A DNA stretch of 15,089 nucleotides, taken from assembly GCA_025351525.1 (NCBI GenBank), contig JANXVV010000269.1, forward strand, positions 1 to 15,089, read 5' to 3'. Both the position numbers and the translations under genes were made by a program. The notes beneath the pieces were generated by a model. That model was given only the letters and a program-made list of their open reading frames with translations, did no database searches and was not told where the DNA came from. This DNA is from Humisphaera sp. GTDB lineage: Bacteria; Planctomycetota; Phycisphaerae; Tepidisphaerales; Tepidisphaeraceae. Below, in pieces: positions 7,164-15,020 of this stretch; position 1 is the first letter of the stretch, and each line of letters opens with the position of its first letter.

Positions 7164-7188
7164 GCATGGGCGTCCCGCCCATGCTTTT
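7164..7188 (+). terminator. Candidate intrinsic terminator after the dehydrogenase
   Basis: A perfect 9 bp stem GCATGGGCG-TCC-CGCCCATGC (7164-7184) is followed by TTTT (7185-7188), eight bases after the dehydrogenase stop. The T run is short, so termination strength is uncertain. The same stem-loop with compensatory base changes occurs at 5728-5746, so it also belongs to a dispersed hairpin family. Confidence 0.5.
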
Positions 7189-7206
7189 GGAATGTGAGTT
7201 TCTGGT

Positions 7207-7284
7207 TTTTTTAGCGGCTGTGCCGAAGGCGCGCGTTTTTCGGAATGACAAAAAACGCGTGCCTTCGACGCAGCCGCTAAAAAA
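7207..7284. repeat. 78 bp near-perfect hairpin before the cytochrome gene
   Basis: Arms of 34 bases (7207-7240 and 7251-7284) pair at 31 positions, with two further G-U pairs in RNA and one mismatch. The loop is CGGAATGACA. The arms begin TTTTTTAGCGGCTG and end with the matching CAGCCGCTAAAAAA. With T-rich and A-rich ends, it would read as a terminator in either direction. It ends 20 bp before the start of the PSCyt gene, so it could also shape that transcript's leader. It shares no sequence with the 78 bp element of copies A and B despite equal length. Confidence 0.7.
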
Positions 7285-7304
7285 GTTCACGGAGTCTGAC
7301 GCGC

Positions 7305-10300
7305 ATGAGGTCGAATCTTACGATTTCCATCCTCAGCCTTTTAATTGCCATCGTTGCGCCGGCATCTCAGGCCGCCGCGCCGCAAGAAGCATCCGTTCAG
7401 TTTTTCGAATCCAAAATCCGCCCGATTCTTGCCGACCAATGTTATTCCTGTCACTCGTCTTCGGCGAAAAAACTGAAGGGGGAACTTTATCTGGACAATC
7501 GCGATGGCCTTTTGAAAGGCGGCGAGAGCGGCACATCGATCGTGCCGGGCCACCCCGAGCAAAGCCGGTTGATCGAAGCGGTCGAGTACAAAAATGTCGA
7601 TCTGCAGATGCCGCCGAAAGATAAGTTGTCCGATGCTCAAATTTCCGATTTGACGGCTTGGGTGAAGATGGGTGCGCCATGGCCGCAGGAATCCGCAGTA
7701 ACCGGAGGACCCGCCAAGGCGGGGTTCGATCTTCAAAAGCGCAAAGCCTCGCACTGGGCCTGGCAACCGATTCAAAACATCGCGCCGCCCGCCGTGAAAA
7801 ATGGGGTCTGGGCGCGGGATGGGATCGACCGGTTCATTCTCGCCGCGTTGGAGGCCAAAGGGTTGTCGCCCGGCCCGGATGTGGATCGTCGGTCGCTGAT
7901 TCGCCGGGCGTATTTTGATTTGATCGGCCTGCCGCCTTCGCCCTCTGAGGTCGACGCGTTCCTGACCGATGCCTCCGCCGATGCATTTGCAAAAGTGCTG
8001 GATCATCTGCTGGCCCGTCCGCAATTTGGTGAGCGGTGGGCGCGGCACTGGATGGACGTTGCGCGCTACGCCGAAAGCTACGGGCACGAGTTCGACTACG
8101 GGATAAACAACGCCTGGCAGTACCGCGATTATCTGATCCGCGCGTTCAACACCGATGTGCCTTACGATCGGTTCGTCACCGAACAGATCGCCGGGGATCT
8201 GGTTGCTGACCCTCGCATGAACCCGACCGGGCAATTCAATGAGTCGATCATCGGCACCGGTTTCTGGTGGCTTTGTGAGCAGGTGCATTCGCCGGTTGAT
8301 GTGAAGCAGCATCAGGCGGATCGGATCGACAATCAGGTCGACACGATGGGCAAGGCATTCCTCGGCCTGACCTTTGGATGCGCCCGTTGCCACGATCATA
8401 AATTCGATGCGATTTCCGCGAAGGACGTTTATTCGCTGTGGGGATTCGTCGAAAGTTCACGGCGGCAGGATGCGATGCTCGATCCGAACGGTCGAATCCA
8501 TGCCGGCGCGCTGGAGTTGAAGAAATCGCGTGAACAGGGGAACGGGATCCTGACGTCTGAATTATATTCGACCCGAGCGCTCACGGGTGAAACCGTCGCG
8601 CGTTATCTGCTCGCCAGCCGCGAAATGTCGGGGGGGAAAGCGTCTGCCGAGGCGGTCGCTCAAAAGTTTGACCTGGATGCCGTGCGGTTGAAACGGTGGG
8701 TCGAGGCGCTGTCTGAAGACTCAGTTCGAAATCCATCAAACCCGATGCACGCCTGGGACACATTGAATGGCGGAGGGTCATCCCCGTTTCAGGAGCGTCG
8801 CGAAAAGAGCCTGGTGAAATCGACAGAGGCGAAGCACATCGCCGAGGAGGCCATCTCTGAGACGGTGCTTTTCAAAGATTTCTCCGATGGGAATTTTAAC
8901 GGCTGGTACGTCACCGGTGAAGCGTTTGGAGACTCGCCGCCCCGTTGCGGGGACTGGGATTCGACCTCCGCGTCACCGCAAATCGTCGAACGCGGCGCGG
9001 CTCACAGCGGCTTGCTGGGTGGAAGGCTCAAAGGCGTTTTGCGGTCGCCCGATTTTATTTTGCAGCACGACTCGATCCTGTATCGCGCAGCCGGCCATGG
9101 CGGGCAGGTTCGTCTGATCGTCGACGGATTCACGATGGATGTTTTTAACAAACTCTTATTCGCCGGGCACGAATTCAAGGTGGAACAGGATCACTTCGGT
9201 TGGATTCGGCAGACAAAGGATGTCGGTAGATATAAAGGCCATCGCGCCCACATCGAACTGATCGATGACGGCGATGGCTGGTTGGCGGTCGAGCAGATTC
9301 GCTTCGCGAATGAGACGGCGAATTTGCCGAAGCTCCCGAACGCGCTCGACACGGCGATCCTCGCGGATGCTCGAATCACGTCCATCGAATCCCTGGCGAT
9401 GGCGTACGGGTTGCGCTGGAACGAAGCCATTGAAAGCTTCGGAAACAAGAGCTTGACCGAGGCACAGGCGGAATGGATGAACTGGATTTTCGCGCATCGA
9501 CTGGTGGAATGGAATGCCGGATCGACTACCGGGCCGCTGGCGACCCTCGCACAAACCATGGCGCTGATCGATCGCAATCTTCCCGAACCCATGCGCGTGA
9601 TCGCGATGGCGGATGGGGACGGCGTGGACGAGCACGTCTACATCCGAGGCAGTCATAAAATCCCCGGCGAGGTCGCGCCGCGGCAATTCATCGAAGCCAT
9701 CGCCGGCCCCAATCAACCCGATGTCGGCAAACATTCGGGACGGCTGGAACTGGCCCGGCGAATGACCGATGCATCCGATCCACTGTTGCCGCGCGTGATG
9801 GTGAATCGACTATGGCATCACCTGTTTGGCCGGGGAATCGTGGCATCGACGGATAATTTCGGTGTGCTCGGTTCGACGCCTACTCATCCCGAACTGCTCG
9901 ACTTTTTAAGTACACGATTCGTGCGGGAAGGTTGGTCGATCAAACGCGCCCTACGCCAGATGATGCTCTCCCGCACGTATCAGATGGCCGGCAGTGCGAG
10001 CGATGCAAAGGCCGAAGAATCCGATCCGCAAAACCTGTTGCTCCATCGGGCCAATGCCCGGCGACTGGAGGGAGAGGCGATCCGCGATCAGATTCTGTCG
10101 ATCTCCGGCCGGTTGGATTCGACTCTGTACGGCCCGCCGGTGGATGTGCATTTGACGGCGTTCATGGGAGGTCGCGGCAGGCCGGGCAAAGATGGCCCGC
10201 TCGACGGGGCCGGACGGCGGAGCATTTATACAACGGTTCGCCGTAATTTCCTGCCGCCCATGATGCTGGCTTTCGACACACCGATTCCGTTTAGCTGCAT

Positions 10301-10622
10301 GGGGAGAAGAAGTGTCTCCAATGTGCCGGCGCAGGCATTGATCTTGATGAACGATCCGTTTGTGATTCAACAGGCCGAGTTATGGGCAAAGAATGCGTTG
10401 GCGGAAAAAGAGCTTTCGCCTGAGCAGCGGATTGCCCGGATGTATCTGACGGCTTTCGCAAGACCGCCGCGCGATGCGGAAATTCTCGCGGGGATGAAGT
10501 TTCTTGCAACGCAAAGTGAATCGCTGGGCCTCCCTTTGGACCCGCGAAAAAATGATCCGCGCGTGTGGACCGATTATGCCCATGTGCTGATGAATCTGAA
10601 GGAATTTGTTTTCCTGAATTGA
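7305..10622 (+). CDS. Planctomycete PSCyt1/PSCyt2/PSD1 (DUF1549/DUF1553) cytochrome-type protein
   Basis: A 1105-residue exported protein. A signal peptide (residues 1 to about 24, ending ASQAAA) is followed by a PSCyt1 domain (PF07635) with haem-c motif CYSCH (46-50) and the typical GELYLDNRDGLLKGGESG and MPPKDKLSD blocks. Next is PSCyt2/DUF1549 (PF07583, about 170-385) with RRAYFDLIGLPPSP, ERWARHWMDVARYAES and a second haem motif CARCH (359-363). A beta-rich region (about 522-670, GWYVTGEAFGDSP to GDGWLAVEQIRF) resembles a carbohydrate-binding or jelly-roll insert. PSD1/DUF1553 (PF07587, about 810-1105) ends the protein, with VNRLWHHLFGRGIV and NVPAQALILMNDPFV. Two CxxCH motifs suggest c-type haem in the periplasm. 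The biochemical function of the family is unknown. Links to polysaccharide use have been proposed for planctomycetes. A DUF1501 partner follows. ATG 7305 has GGAG ten bases upstream. Confidence 0.95.
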   Translation: MRSNLTISILSLLIAIVAPASQAAAPQEASVQFFESKIRPILADQCYSCHSSSAKKLKGELYLDNRDGLLKGGESGTSIVPGHPEQSRLIEAVEYKNVDLQMPPKDKLSDAQISDLTAWVKMGAPWPQESAVTGGPAKAGFDLQKRKASHWAWQPIQNIAPPAVKNGVWARDGIDRFILAALEAKGLSPGPDVDRRSLIRRAYFDLIGLPPSPSEVDAFLTDASADAFAKVLDHLLARPQFGERWARHWMDVARYAESYGHEFDYGINNAWQYRDYLIRAFNTDVPYDRFVTEQIAGDLVADPRMNPTGQFNESIIGTGFWWLCEQVHSPVDVKQHQADRIDNQVDTMGKAFLGLTFGCARCHDHKFDAISAKDVYSLWGFVESSRRQDAMLDPNGRIHAGALELKKSREQGNGILTSELYSTRALTGETVARYLLASREMSGGKASAEAVAQKFDLDAVRLKRWVEALSEDSVRNPSNPMHAWDTLNGGGSSPFQERREKSLVKSTEAKHIAEEAISETVLFKDFSDGNFNGWYVTGEAFGDSPPRCGDWDSTSASPQIVERGAAHSGLLGGRLKGVLRSPDFILQHDSILYRAAGHGGQVRLIVDGFTMDVFNKLLFAGHEFKVEQDHFGWIRQTKDVGRYKGHRAHIELIDDGDGWLAVEQIRFANETANLPKLPNALDTAILADARITSIESLAMAYGLRWNEAIESFGNKSLTEAQAEWMNWIFAHRLVEWNAGSTTGPLATLAQTMALIDRNLPEPMRVIAMADGDGVDEHVYIRGSHKIPGEVAPRQFIEAIAGPNQPDVGKHSGRLELARRMTDASDPLLPRVMVNRLWHHLFGRGIVASTDNFGVLGSTPTHPELLDFLSTRFVREGWSIKRALRQMMLSRTYQMAGSASDAKAEESDPQNLLLHRANARRLEGEAIRDQILSISGRLDSTLYGPPVDVHLTAFMGGRGRPGKDGPLDGAGRRSIYTTVRRNFLPPMMLAFDTPIPFSCMGRRSVSNVPAQALILMNDPFVIQQAELWAKNALAEKELSPEQRIARMYLTAFARPPRDAEILAGMKFLATQSESLGLPLDPRKNDPRVWTDYAHVLMNLKEFVFLN

Positions 10623-10628
10623 TGCTTT

Positions 10629-10681
10629 GTAGCACATGCTACTGGTCTGCGAGTGCGAATGGTGTGGCACCCGTTCGACTC
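10629..10681. repeat. Palindromic gap sequence between PSCyt and DUF1501 genes
   Basis: Two adjacent fold-back units lie just after the PSCyt stop. The first is GTAGC-ACAT-GCTAC (10629-10642), one of four such palindromes in the window. The second (10651-10681) is an interrupted stem of GAGT, CGAA and GGTG pairing with CACC, TTCG and ACTC around a TGG loop, about 12 pairs with one bulge and one internal loop. There is no strong T run, so this may be a processing or stability structure rather than a terminator. Confidence 0.45.
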
Positions 10682-10725
10682 ACGCCATTAGTGCAGGCGG
10701 ACTACTATGATGCTAAGGACACTCG

Positions 10726-12159
10726 ATGCATTGCCGACAATTCACCCCGGCCGCTCTCACCCGTCGTCAGATGCTTTCGCGATGCGCCGGTGGTTTCGGC
10801 GCGATCGCGCTGACGGCGTTGCTCGGGGATCACGCGTTTGGGGGCGAGTTGACTTCTGCCGTCAATCCGATGACGCCCCATCCATCCCATTTCACGGCCA
10901 AGTGCCGCAACATCATCTTCCTCTACATGGACGGTGGCCCGGCTCAAATGGATACCTTCGATCCCAAGCCGATCCTGACCCGCGATCATGGTCAGCCGTT
11001 CAAAATGAAGATGGAGCCGACGCAGTTCAACAACAACGGCCTGACACTCGGCAGCCCCTGGAAATTCAAGCCCGGCGGCAAAAGCGGCATGCCGGTGAGC
11101 GACCTGTTTCCGTACGTTCGCGAATGCGTTGACGATCTGGCGGTCATCCGGTCGATGACCAGCAATTTTTCCGAGCACACCGGCGCCAACTATTTTCTCC
11201 ACACCGGCAGCGGTCAGCAGGGACGGCCCAGCATGGGTGCCTGGACCTGCTACGGACTCGGCAGCGAGAATCAAAATCTTCCAGGCTTCATCGTGCTGAA
11301 CGGCGGCCTCACTCCGCCGGGCGGACTGGATAATTTCAACAGCGGTTTTCTCCCGGCGTCGTACCAGGGATCGGTTTTTCAAGCGGGCCGTGAACCCGTG
11401 GCGAACATTCGGCACACCGAAGCGACGGCCCAACTGCAGCGCAACAAGCTGGACCTCATGCGGCAACTCGATGGCGACCTGCTCGACCGCATCGGCCATG
11501 CCGACGCCATCGAGTCGGCGGTTTCCAATTACGAACTGGCGTACCGGATGCAAACGGCGGTGCCGGATGTGATGGACGTGGCCGGTGAATCGGCGGCGAC
11601 GCGCGAACTGTACGGTTTGAATGCCGCGTTTAAGCAAACGCAAACCTTCGGCTCGCAATGCCTGATTGCCCGCCGCCTGATCGAGCGCGGCGTGCGGTTT
11701 ATCGAACTCACCTGCCCGACGATCGCCGGGAACGATCGATGGGATCAGCACAGCGGTTTAAGAAAAGGCCACGAGGACAACGCCCGAGCCGTCGATCAAC
11801 CGATCGCGGGCCTCCTGCGGGATTTAAAATCGCGGGGATTGTTGGACAGCACGCTTGTCGTATGGAGCGGTGAGTTTGGCCGCACGCCGTTCGCGCAGGG
11901 AACCGACGGTCGCGATCACAACCCGTTTGGATTCTCGATGTGGCTGGCCGGCGGGGGGATCAAAGGCGGCACGGTCTATGGCGCAACCGACGAGTACGGC
12001 TACAAAGCCGTCGAAAACAAAGTCCAGATTCACGACCTGCATGCCACCATGCTGCATCTATTGGGCATGGATCATAAAAAAGTCACCTTCCGCTGGGGAG
12101 GTCGAGACATGCGGTTGACCGATGTGCATGGGGAATTGATTCAGGGAATTTTGGTTTGA
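10726..12159 (+). CDS. Tat-exported DUF1501 protein
   Basis: A 477-residue DUF1501 protein (PF07394), related to the sulfatase/alkaline-phosphatase superfamily. The N-terminus has a twin-arginine signal (LTRRQML, Arg13-Arg14, then a hydrophobic GGFGAIALTALLG), which means export in folded form. Typical family blocks follow: RNIIFLYMDGGPAQMDTFDPK, GKSGMPVSDLFPYV, RSMTSNFSEHTGANYFLHTG, WDQHSGL, and a C-terminal WSGEFGRTPFAQGTDGRDHN with GGGIKGGTVYG. Conserved Asp and His residues suggest a metal site; the substrate is unknown. It follows the PSCyt/PSD1 gene by 103 bp on the same strand, an arrangement found repeatedly in planctomycete genomes, so the two probably act together outside the cytoplasm. 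ATG 10726 has an AAGGA site (10715-10719) six bases upstream. It converges on the DeoR gene. Confidence 0.95.
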   Translation: MHCRQFTPAALTRRQMLSRCAGGFGAIALTALLGDHAFGGELTSAVNPMTPHPSHFTAKCRNIIFLYMDGGPAQMDTFDPKPILTRDHGQPFKMKMEPTQFNNNGLTLGSPWKFKPGGKSGMPVSDLFPYVRECVDDLAVIRSMTSNFSEHTGANYFLHTGSGQQGRPSMGAWTCYGLGSENQNLPGFIVLNGGLTPPGGLDNFNSGFLPASYQGSVFQAGREPVANIRHTEATAQLQRNKLDLMRQLDGDLLDRIGHADAIESAVSNYELAYRMQTAVPDVMDVAGESAATRELYGLNAAFKQTQTFGSQCLIARRLIERGVRFIELTCPTIAGNDRWDQHSGLRKGHEDNARAVDQPIAGLLRDLKSRGLLDSTLVVWSGEFGRTPFAQGTDGRDHNPFGFSMWLAGGGIKGGTVYGATDEYGYKAVENKVQIHDLHATMLHLLGMDHKKVTFRWGGRDMRLTDVHGELIQGILV

Positions 12160-12225
12160 TTCTCTCCGCGAAAAGGCGGCGTATTTCGATTTGGTGCGAG
12201 TTCTATTTCGCCTCGAACGCGGTCA

Positions 12226-12996
12226 TCACTCGGCCACGATCAACTCGCACCCCGCCCGCCTCACCTCGTCGCAATGTTCCGCCGACAATCCCGCATCGGT
12301 GACCACCACATCCATCTCCTCAAGCTGACATAGCTTCGCCAGGGCCTGCTGCCCAAATTTTCCGGAGTCGGCCAGCAGCACGACCCGCTGGGATTGCTGC
12401 ATCATGCGCCGCTCTGTCTGTACCAGCAGGAGGTTCTGATTGTACAGTGCGCCTTCGTGAATGCCTGCCACGCTGAGGAACATGGTGCGGGTGTGGATGG
12501 TGGCGAGCATGTTCTCCGCCATCGGGCCGAGCAGCACGCCGTAGCGGGGGTACATCAAACCGCCGGCGAGGATCAGCTCGACGTTTTCATCGTTGAGGAA
12601 AAGATTGGCGATCGGCAGCGAGTTGGTGACGAGCTGCATCGGTTGGCCCAGGAGTTCCTGGGCGAGATAGAAGGTGGTGGTGCCGCCGTCGATCAGGACG
12701 GTGTCGCCGCGCTGCACGAGACCGCGCGCGGCTTTGGCGATCTGGCGTTTGGCATCGAGTTGGTAGCCCATCCGTTGGTCGAAGGCATAGGGTCGCGTGC
12801 CGCTGTTCACCGTCTCACCGACCCAGATCACCCCGCCGTGGGTGCGGCGAACGAGGCCGGATTGCTCGAGCGATTCCACATCGCGGCGGACGGTGGACTG
12901 AGACACCTGCAACTCGGCGGCGAGGGTGTCCAGGTCGCTCATGCCCCGCCGGGAGAGGAGTTCTTTCAGCCGGGTTTGACGTTCGGGGATGAGCAT
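12226..12996 (-). CDS. DeoR-family transcriptional repressor
   Basis: A 256-residue regulator. The N-terminal DeoR helix-turn-helix (residues 5-57) reads ERQTRLKELLSRRGMSDLDT, then VSQSTVRRDVESLEQSGLVR and THGGVI. The C-terminal DeoRC sugar-phosphate sensor shows GDTVLIDGGTTTFYLAQEL, LVTNSLPI, LILAGGLMYPRYGVLLGP and VVLLADSGKFG. These proteins usually bind a phosphorylated sugar that relieves repression of a nearby catabolic operon. The reading frame continues upstream to 13089, but that leader is a translation of tandem and inverted repeats (HWQLATDHWQLATD), so ATG 12996, directly before LIPERQTR, is used. No ribosome-binding site is visible, and the repeat cluster runs almost to the start codon. 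The aldolase-like gene upstream on the same strand is a natural regulatory target. Confidence 0.93.
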   Translation of the reverse strand: MLIPERQTRLKELLSRRGMSDLDTLAAELQVSQSTVRRDVESLEQSGLVRRTHGGVIWVGETVNSGTRPYAFDQRMGYQLDAKRQIAKAARGLVQRGDTVLIDGGTTTFYLAQELLGQPMQLVTNSLPIANLFLNDENVELILAGGLMYPRYGVLLGPMAENMLATIHTRTMFLSVAGIHEGALYNQNLLLVQTERRMMQQSQRVVLLADSGKFGQQALAKLCQLEEMDVVVTDAGLSAEHCDEVRRAGCELIVAE

Positions 12997-13000
12997 GATG

Positions 13001-13092
13001 TCAGTTGCCAGTTGCCAGTGGTCAGTTGCCAGTTGCCAGTGAAGAAAGGGATTTGCATTTACTGGCAAATGGCAACTCACAACTGGCAACTT
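13001..13092. repeat. Tandem and inverted CAGTTGCCAGT repeat cluster
   Basis: Two direct 21 bp units (13001-13021 and 13022-13042, differing only in the last base) each contain CAGTTGCCAGTTGCCAGTG. After an 18-base spacer, near-complementary copies follow (ACTGGCAAATGGCAACTCAC from 13061, then AACTGGCAAC). The right units can fold back on the left ones to give a long stem. The cluster lies between the aldolase-like gene's stop and the DeoR start, both minus strand, so it would be in the DeoR leader RNA. Similar CAGTTGCCAGT-type filler is recalled from many bacterial genomes; this is not checked. Confidence 0.7.
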
Positions 13093-13117
13093 CTTGAAAT
13101 TTCTGCAATCGAGACGG

Positions 13118-14251
13118 CTAAATAATTTTCGCGATGTCGGATTTGATCCTCTGCCGCGAGTAGACGACTTTCTCCGCCGCCGTCATCTTCTTGAAATCAG
13201 GTTTGTCGAGAACCGCCGGTTTCATCGGTGCCGCAGTGCCGCCGTAACTTGAAACGGTCGGCGTCAATTCCAGGTCGTCCTTCAGAGCGCGGTAGGGGGG
13301 AATCTTCAATTTGCCAAGATCGCCGTGATACGCTTTCACGGCTTCGCTGGCCGTGATCTTCCCGTCGGCGATCGCGCGAAGGCAGGTGACGAACGAAAGC
13401 TGATGCTCGCTGTTGTTGATCTTGCGGCCAAACAAACCGGCCCGCGCCCCGTGCCTCTTCGCATCCTCCAACAATTTGAATGCATCGTGCGTCGTACCGC
13501 TGGACCCGCCGAGGATGCCGACGACCAGTGAAGGATCGTAGCTGACCAGATCCTCCATGGCTTTCGGGCCGTGATAGACGATTTTCAAAAATACCGGCCT
13601 GCCTGCGCGCGGTACACCGGCTAATGTGCGGACGATCAAATCGTTGGTGAACCGGCCCAGGTCGGCGGGACACGCCGAACCGCAGGCGTTGGGATCGAAG
13701 ACTTCCAGAAAATGCCGGAACCCCTTGATTTCCGCCTCTATCCGAAACTGCTTGTAGGCGTCGAGCGTGACGTAATCGAACGCGAGATTATTGTTCGGCG
13801 TGATGGAATAGAGGCCAAGGTCCGCGCCAAGTCGCCGCTCATTCTCCGCCGGATTCACCTTGCCGCTCTGCAACTGTTCAATCGTCGCGGTGCGAAAGGG
13901 GCGGGAGGGTTCGGCGGCGTAGGTGCCGCCGGTCATCAGGTGGATATCGGTGGTGTCATTCGCCCGGACGGCGGGAGTGACGGGCGAATTCTCGAATAGT
14001 TTTTCCGTGATCGTCAGCAGTTCGCTGGTGCTGGCGGACATGAGAAGAATGTCGACCAGTCCCTGCTTCAAAACCGCCCGCATCTGATCGCGGTAGTCGG
14101 CGAGAGAACGGATTTTGCCGGTGACGGCGTCCCTGCCGGTCGCCGCGAGACCGGCGGCCATGTCGGCGTCTTTGGCGTCGGCGAGGATGAAATCGGTGGC
14201 GCTGCCGGGATTGGCGCGGAGGTTCACAAGTTTTTGATCGAGGGATTTCAT
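13118..14251 (-). CDS. Class I aldolase-like protein (DhnA/LsrF-type barrel)
   Basis: A 377-residue protein whose centre reads as a (beta/alpha)8 class I aldolase. Key signs are FLKIVYHGP with a candidate Schiff-base Lys223, a phosphate-binding GILGGSSGTTHDAF (246-259), and a final-strand GLFGRKIN (272-279) like the GRN end-motif of DhnA and LsrF enzymes. FDYVTLDAYKQFRIEAEI and RHFLEVFDPNACGSACP supply the earlier strands. The first 110 residues (FILADAKDADMA, DILLMSASTSELL, HLMTGGTYA) and the last 60 are less familiar. Length exceeds the usual 270-300, so it may be a distinct subfamily. The substrate is unknown; cleavage or transfer on a phosphorylated sugar or keto-acid is inferred. Downstream on the same strand is a DeoR repressor, a usual controller of such genes. 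ATG 14251 has no strong ribosome-binding site. No signal peptide, so cytoplasmic. Confidence 0.65.
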   Translation of the reverse strand: MKSLDQKLVNLRANPGSATDFILADAKDADMAAGLAATGRDAVTGKIRSLADYRDQMRAVLKQGLVDILLMSASTSELLTITEKLFENSPVTPAVRANDTTDIHLMTGGTYAAEPSRPFRTATIEQLQSGKVNPAENERRLGADLGLYSITPNNNLAFDYVTLDAYKQFRIEAEIKGFRHFLEVFDPNACGSACPADLGRFTNDLIVRTLAGVPRAGRPVFLKIVYHGPKAMEDLVSYDPSLVVGILGGSSGTTHDAFKLLEDAKRHGARAGLFGRKINNSEHQLSFVTCLRAIADGKITASEAVKAYHGDLGKLKIPPYRALKDDLELTPTVSSYGGTAAPMKPAVLDKPDFKKMTAAEKVVYSRQRIKSDIAKII

Positions 14252-14302
14252 GAAGGATTGTTCAACCTGCCGCGATTGAATCAGTGGAAGGTGACCAATC
14301 CG

Positions 14303-14542
14303 CTAATTTGAGGACTTTTGAAATTCAAGTCGCTTGTCGTTCACCTTGTCGGCGATCGCTTTGATCGCTTCCAGCACCTTGGTCATGCCTTTCTCGTTAT
14401 CATCCGCAGAAACCTCGATGACCGCGCTGATTCGCTCGCCCACCTGCCTACGTCCTTCCTCGGTGATGACGCTCTTCGCATCATTATCGGTTTCCACGAT
14501 ATATTGCTGGCCGTTGTTATACTGCTTGACTACGATGCGCAT
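14303..14542 (-). CDS. Uncharacterised 79-residue protein
   Basis: A small, soluble, charged protein that I do not recognise. The N-terminus has a beta-strand look (MRIVVKQYNNGQQYIVE), the middle a second strand (ISAVIEVSADDNEKG) and the C-terminus an amphipathic helix (KVLEAIKAIADKVNDKRLEF). There are no cysteines and no membrane segment. Reality is supported by an AGGAG ribosome-binding site (14549-14553) six bases upstream that overlaps the stop codon of the preceding 132-residue gene, which implies translational coupling. It probably forms an operon with that gene and perhaps the aldolase-like gene 51 bp downstream. Function unknown. Confidence 0.6.
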   Translation of the reverse strand: MRIVVKQYNNGQQYIVETDNDAKSVITEEGRRQVGERISAVIEVSADDNEKGMTKVLEAIKAIADKVNDKRLEFQKSSN

Positions 14543-14551
14543 AAAATGCTC

Positions 14552-14950
14552 CTAGCGTGTCGGGCGAAATTTAGTTATTTTCTGCGCGAAATTGCAAATC
14601 CAGACCTCTTCTTCTTCAGCCGCAATTTTATCAGCGATCTCGCGGCCGAACTCCCGAATGCGGCCAATCAATTGGCTTTCATCAGTCTCGAGCGCATGTG
14701 CGAGGAGAAGCCGAATGACCAGCGACCGCTCCTCCCAGGGTTTGCCGGCAGGACCGCGGAAGAATCCATCGACTTCGTAAATCGAAAATCCGTCGAGACG
14801 CAACAGAAGCGCCGCCCCGTCCGTAATGCTCGCTCTGAGGAAGTTATAGAGTTCGGAGAGATGCTGTAATCGCTTGGGTAGGTATATCTCCACACAATCG
14901 ATGCTTGACGACTCTTCGAGAGCTTTTTCAACAATTGCCAATTCGGGCAT
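14552..14950 (-). CDS. Uncharacterised 132-residue protein
   Basis: A soluble, acidic, helix-rich protein that I do not recognise. Visible are an N-terminal helix (MPELAIVEKALEES), a strand (CVEIYLPK), a region DGFSIYEVDGFFRGPAGKPWEERS, and a C-terminal helix with a Glu-rich stretch (IAAEEEEVWICNF) ending in basic residues. There is no membrane segment or signal peptide. The next gene starts nine bases after its stop, with its ribosome-binding site inside this gene's end, so they are very likely co-expressed and may act together. The start ATG 14950 has only a weak GGA upstream. The possibility that it is a toxin, antitoxin or regulator cannot be judged from sequence alone. Confidence 0.6.
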   Translation of the reverse strand: MPELAIVEKALEESSSIDCVEIYLPKRLQHLSELYNFLRASITDGAALLLRLDGFSIYEVDGFFRGPAGKPWEERSLVIRLLLAHALETDESQLIGRIREFGREIADKIAAEEEEVWICNFAQKITKFRPTR

Positions 14951-15020
14951 ACTGATTCCATTTCAACGCGGTCTGCTCAGACGTTTCACGCAACGCCAGG
15001 CTGCTAAACAAGTATACGCT

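Noticed and set aside
7341..8399. A 352-codon antisense frame inside the PSCyt gene
   Set aside because: Rich in Arg, Pro and His without domain content; a shadow of the real high-GC gene.
12166..12179. CCGC-GAAAAG-GCGG hairpin between the DUF1501 and DeoR gene ends
   Set aside because: Only four base pairs and no T run follows, too weak to call a terminator.
13001..13092. Possible CRISPR array
   Set aside because: Units are adjacent or inverted without unique spacers of regular length, and no cas gene is present.
14971..14982. GTCTG-CT-CAGAC palindrome upstream of the 132-residue gene
   Set aside because: Short, single in the window and without a recognisable promoter beside it; could be chance.
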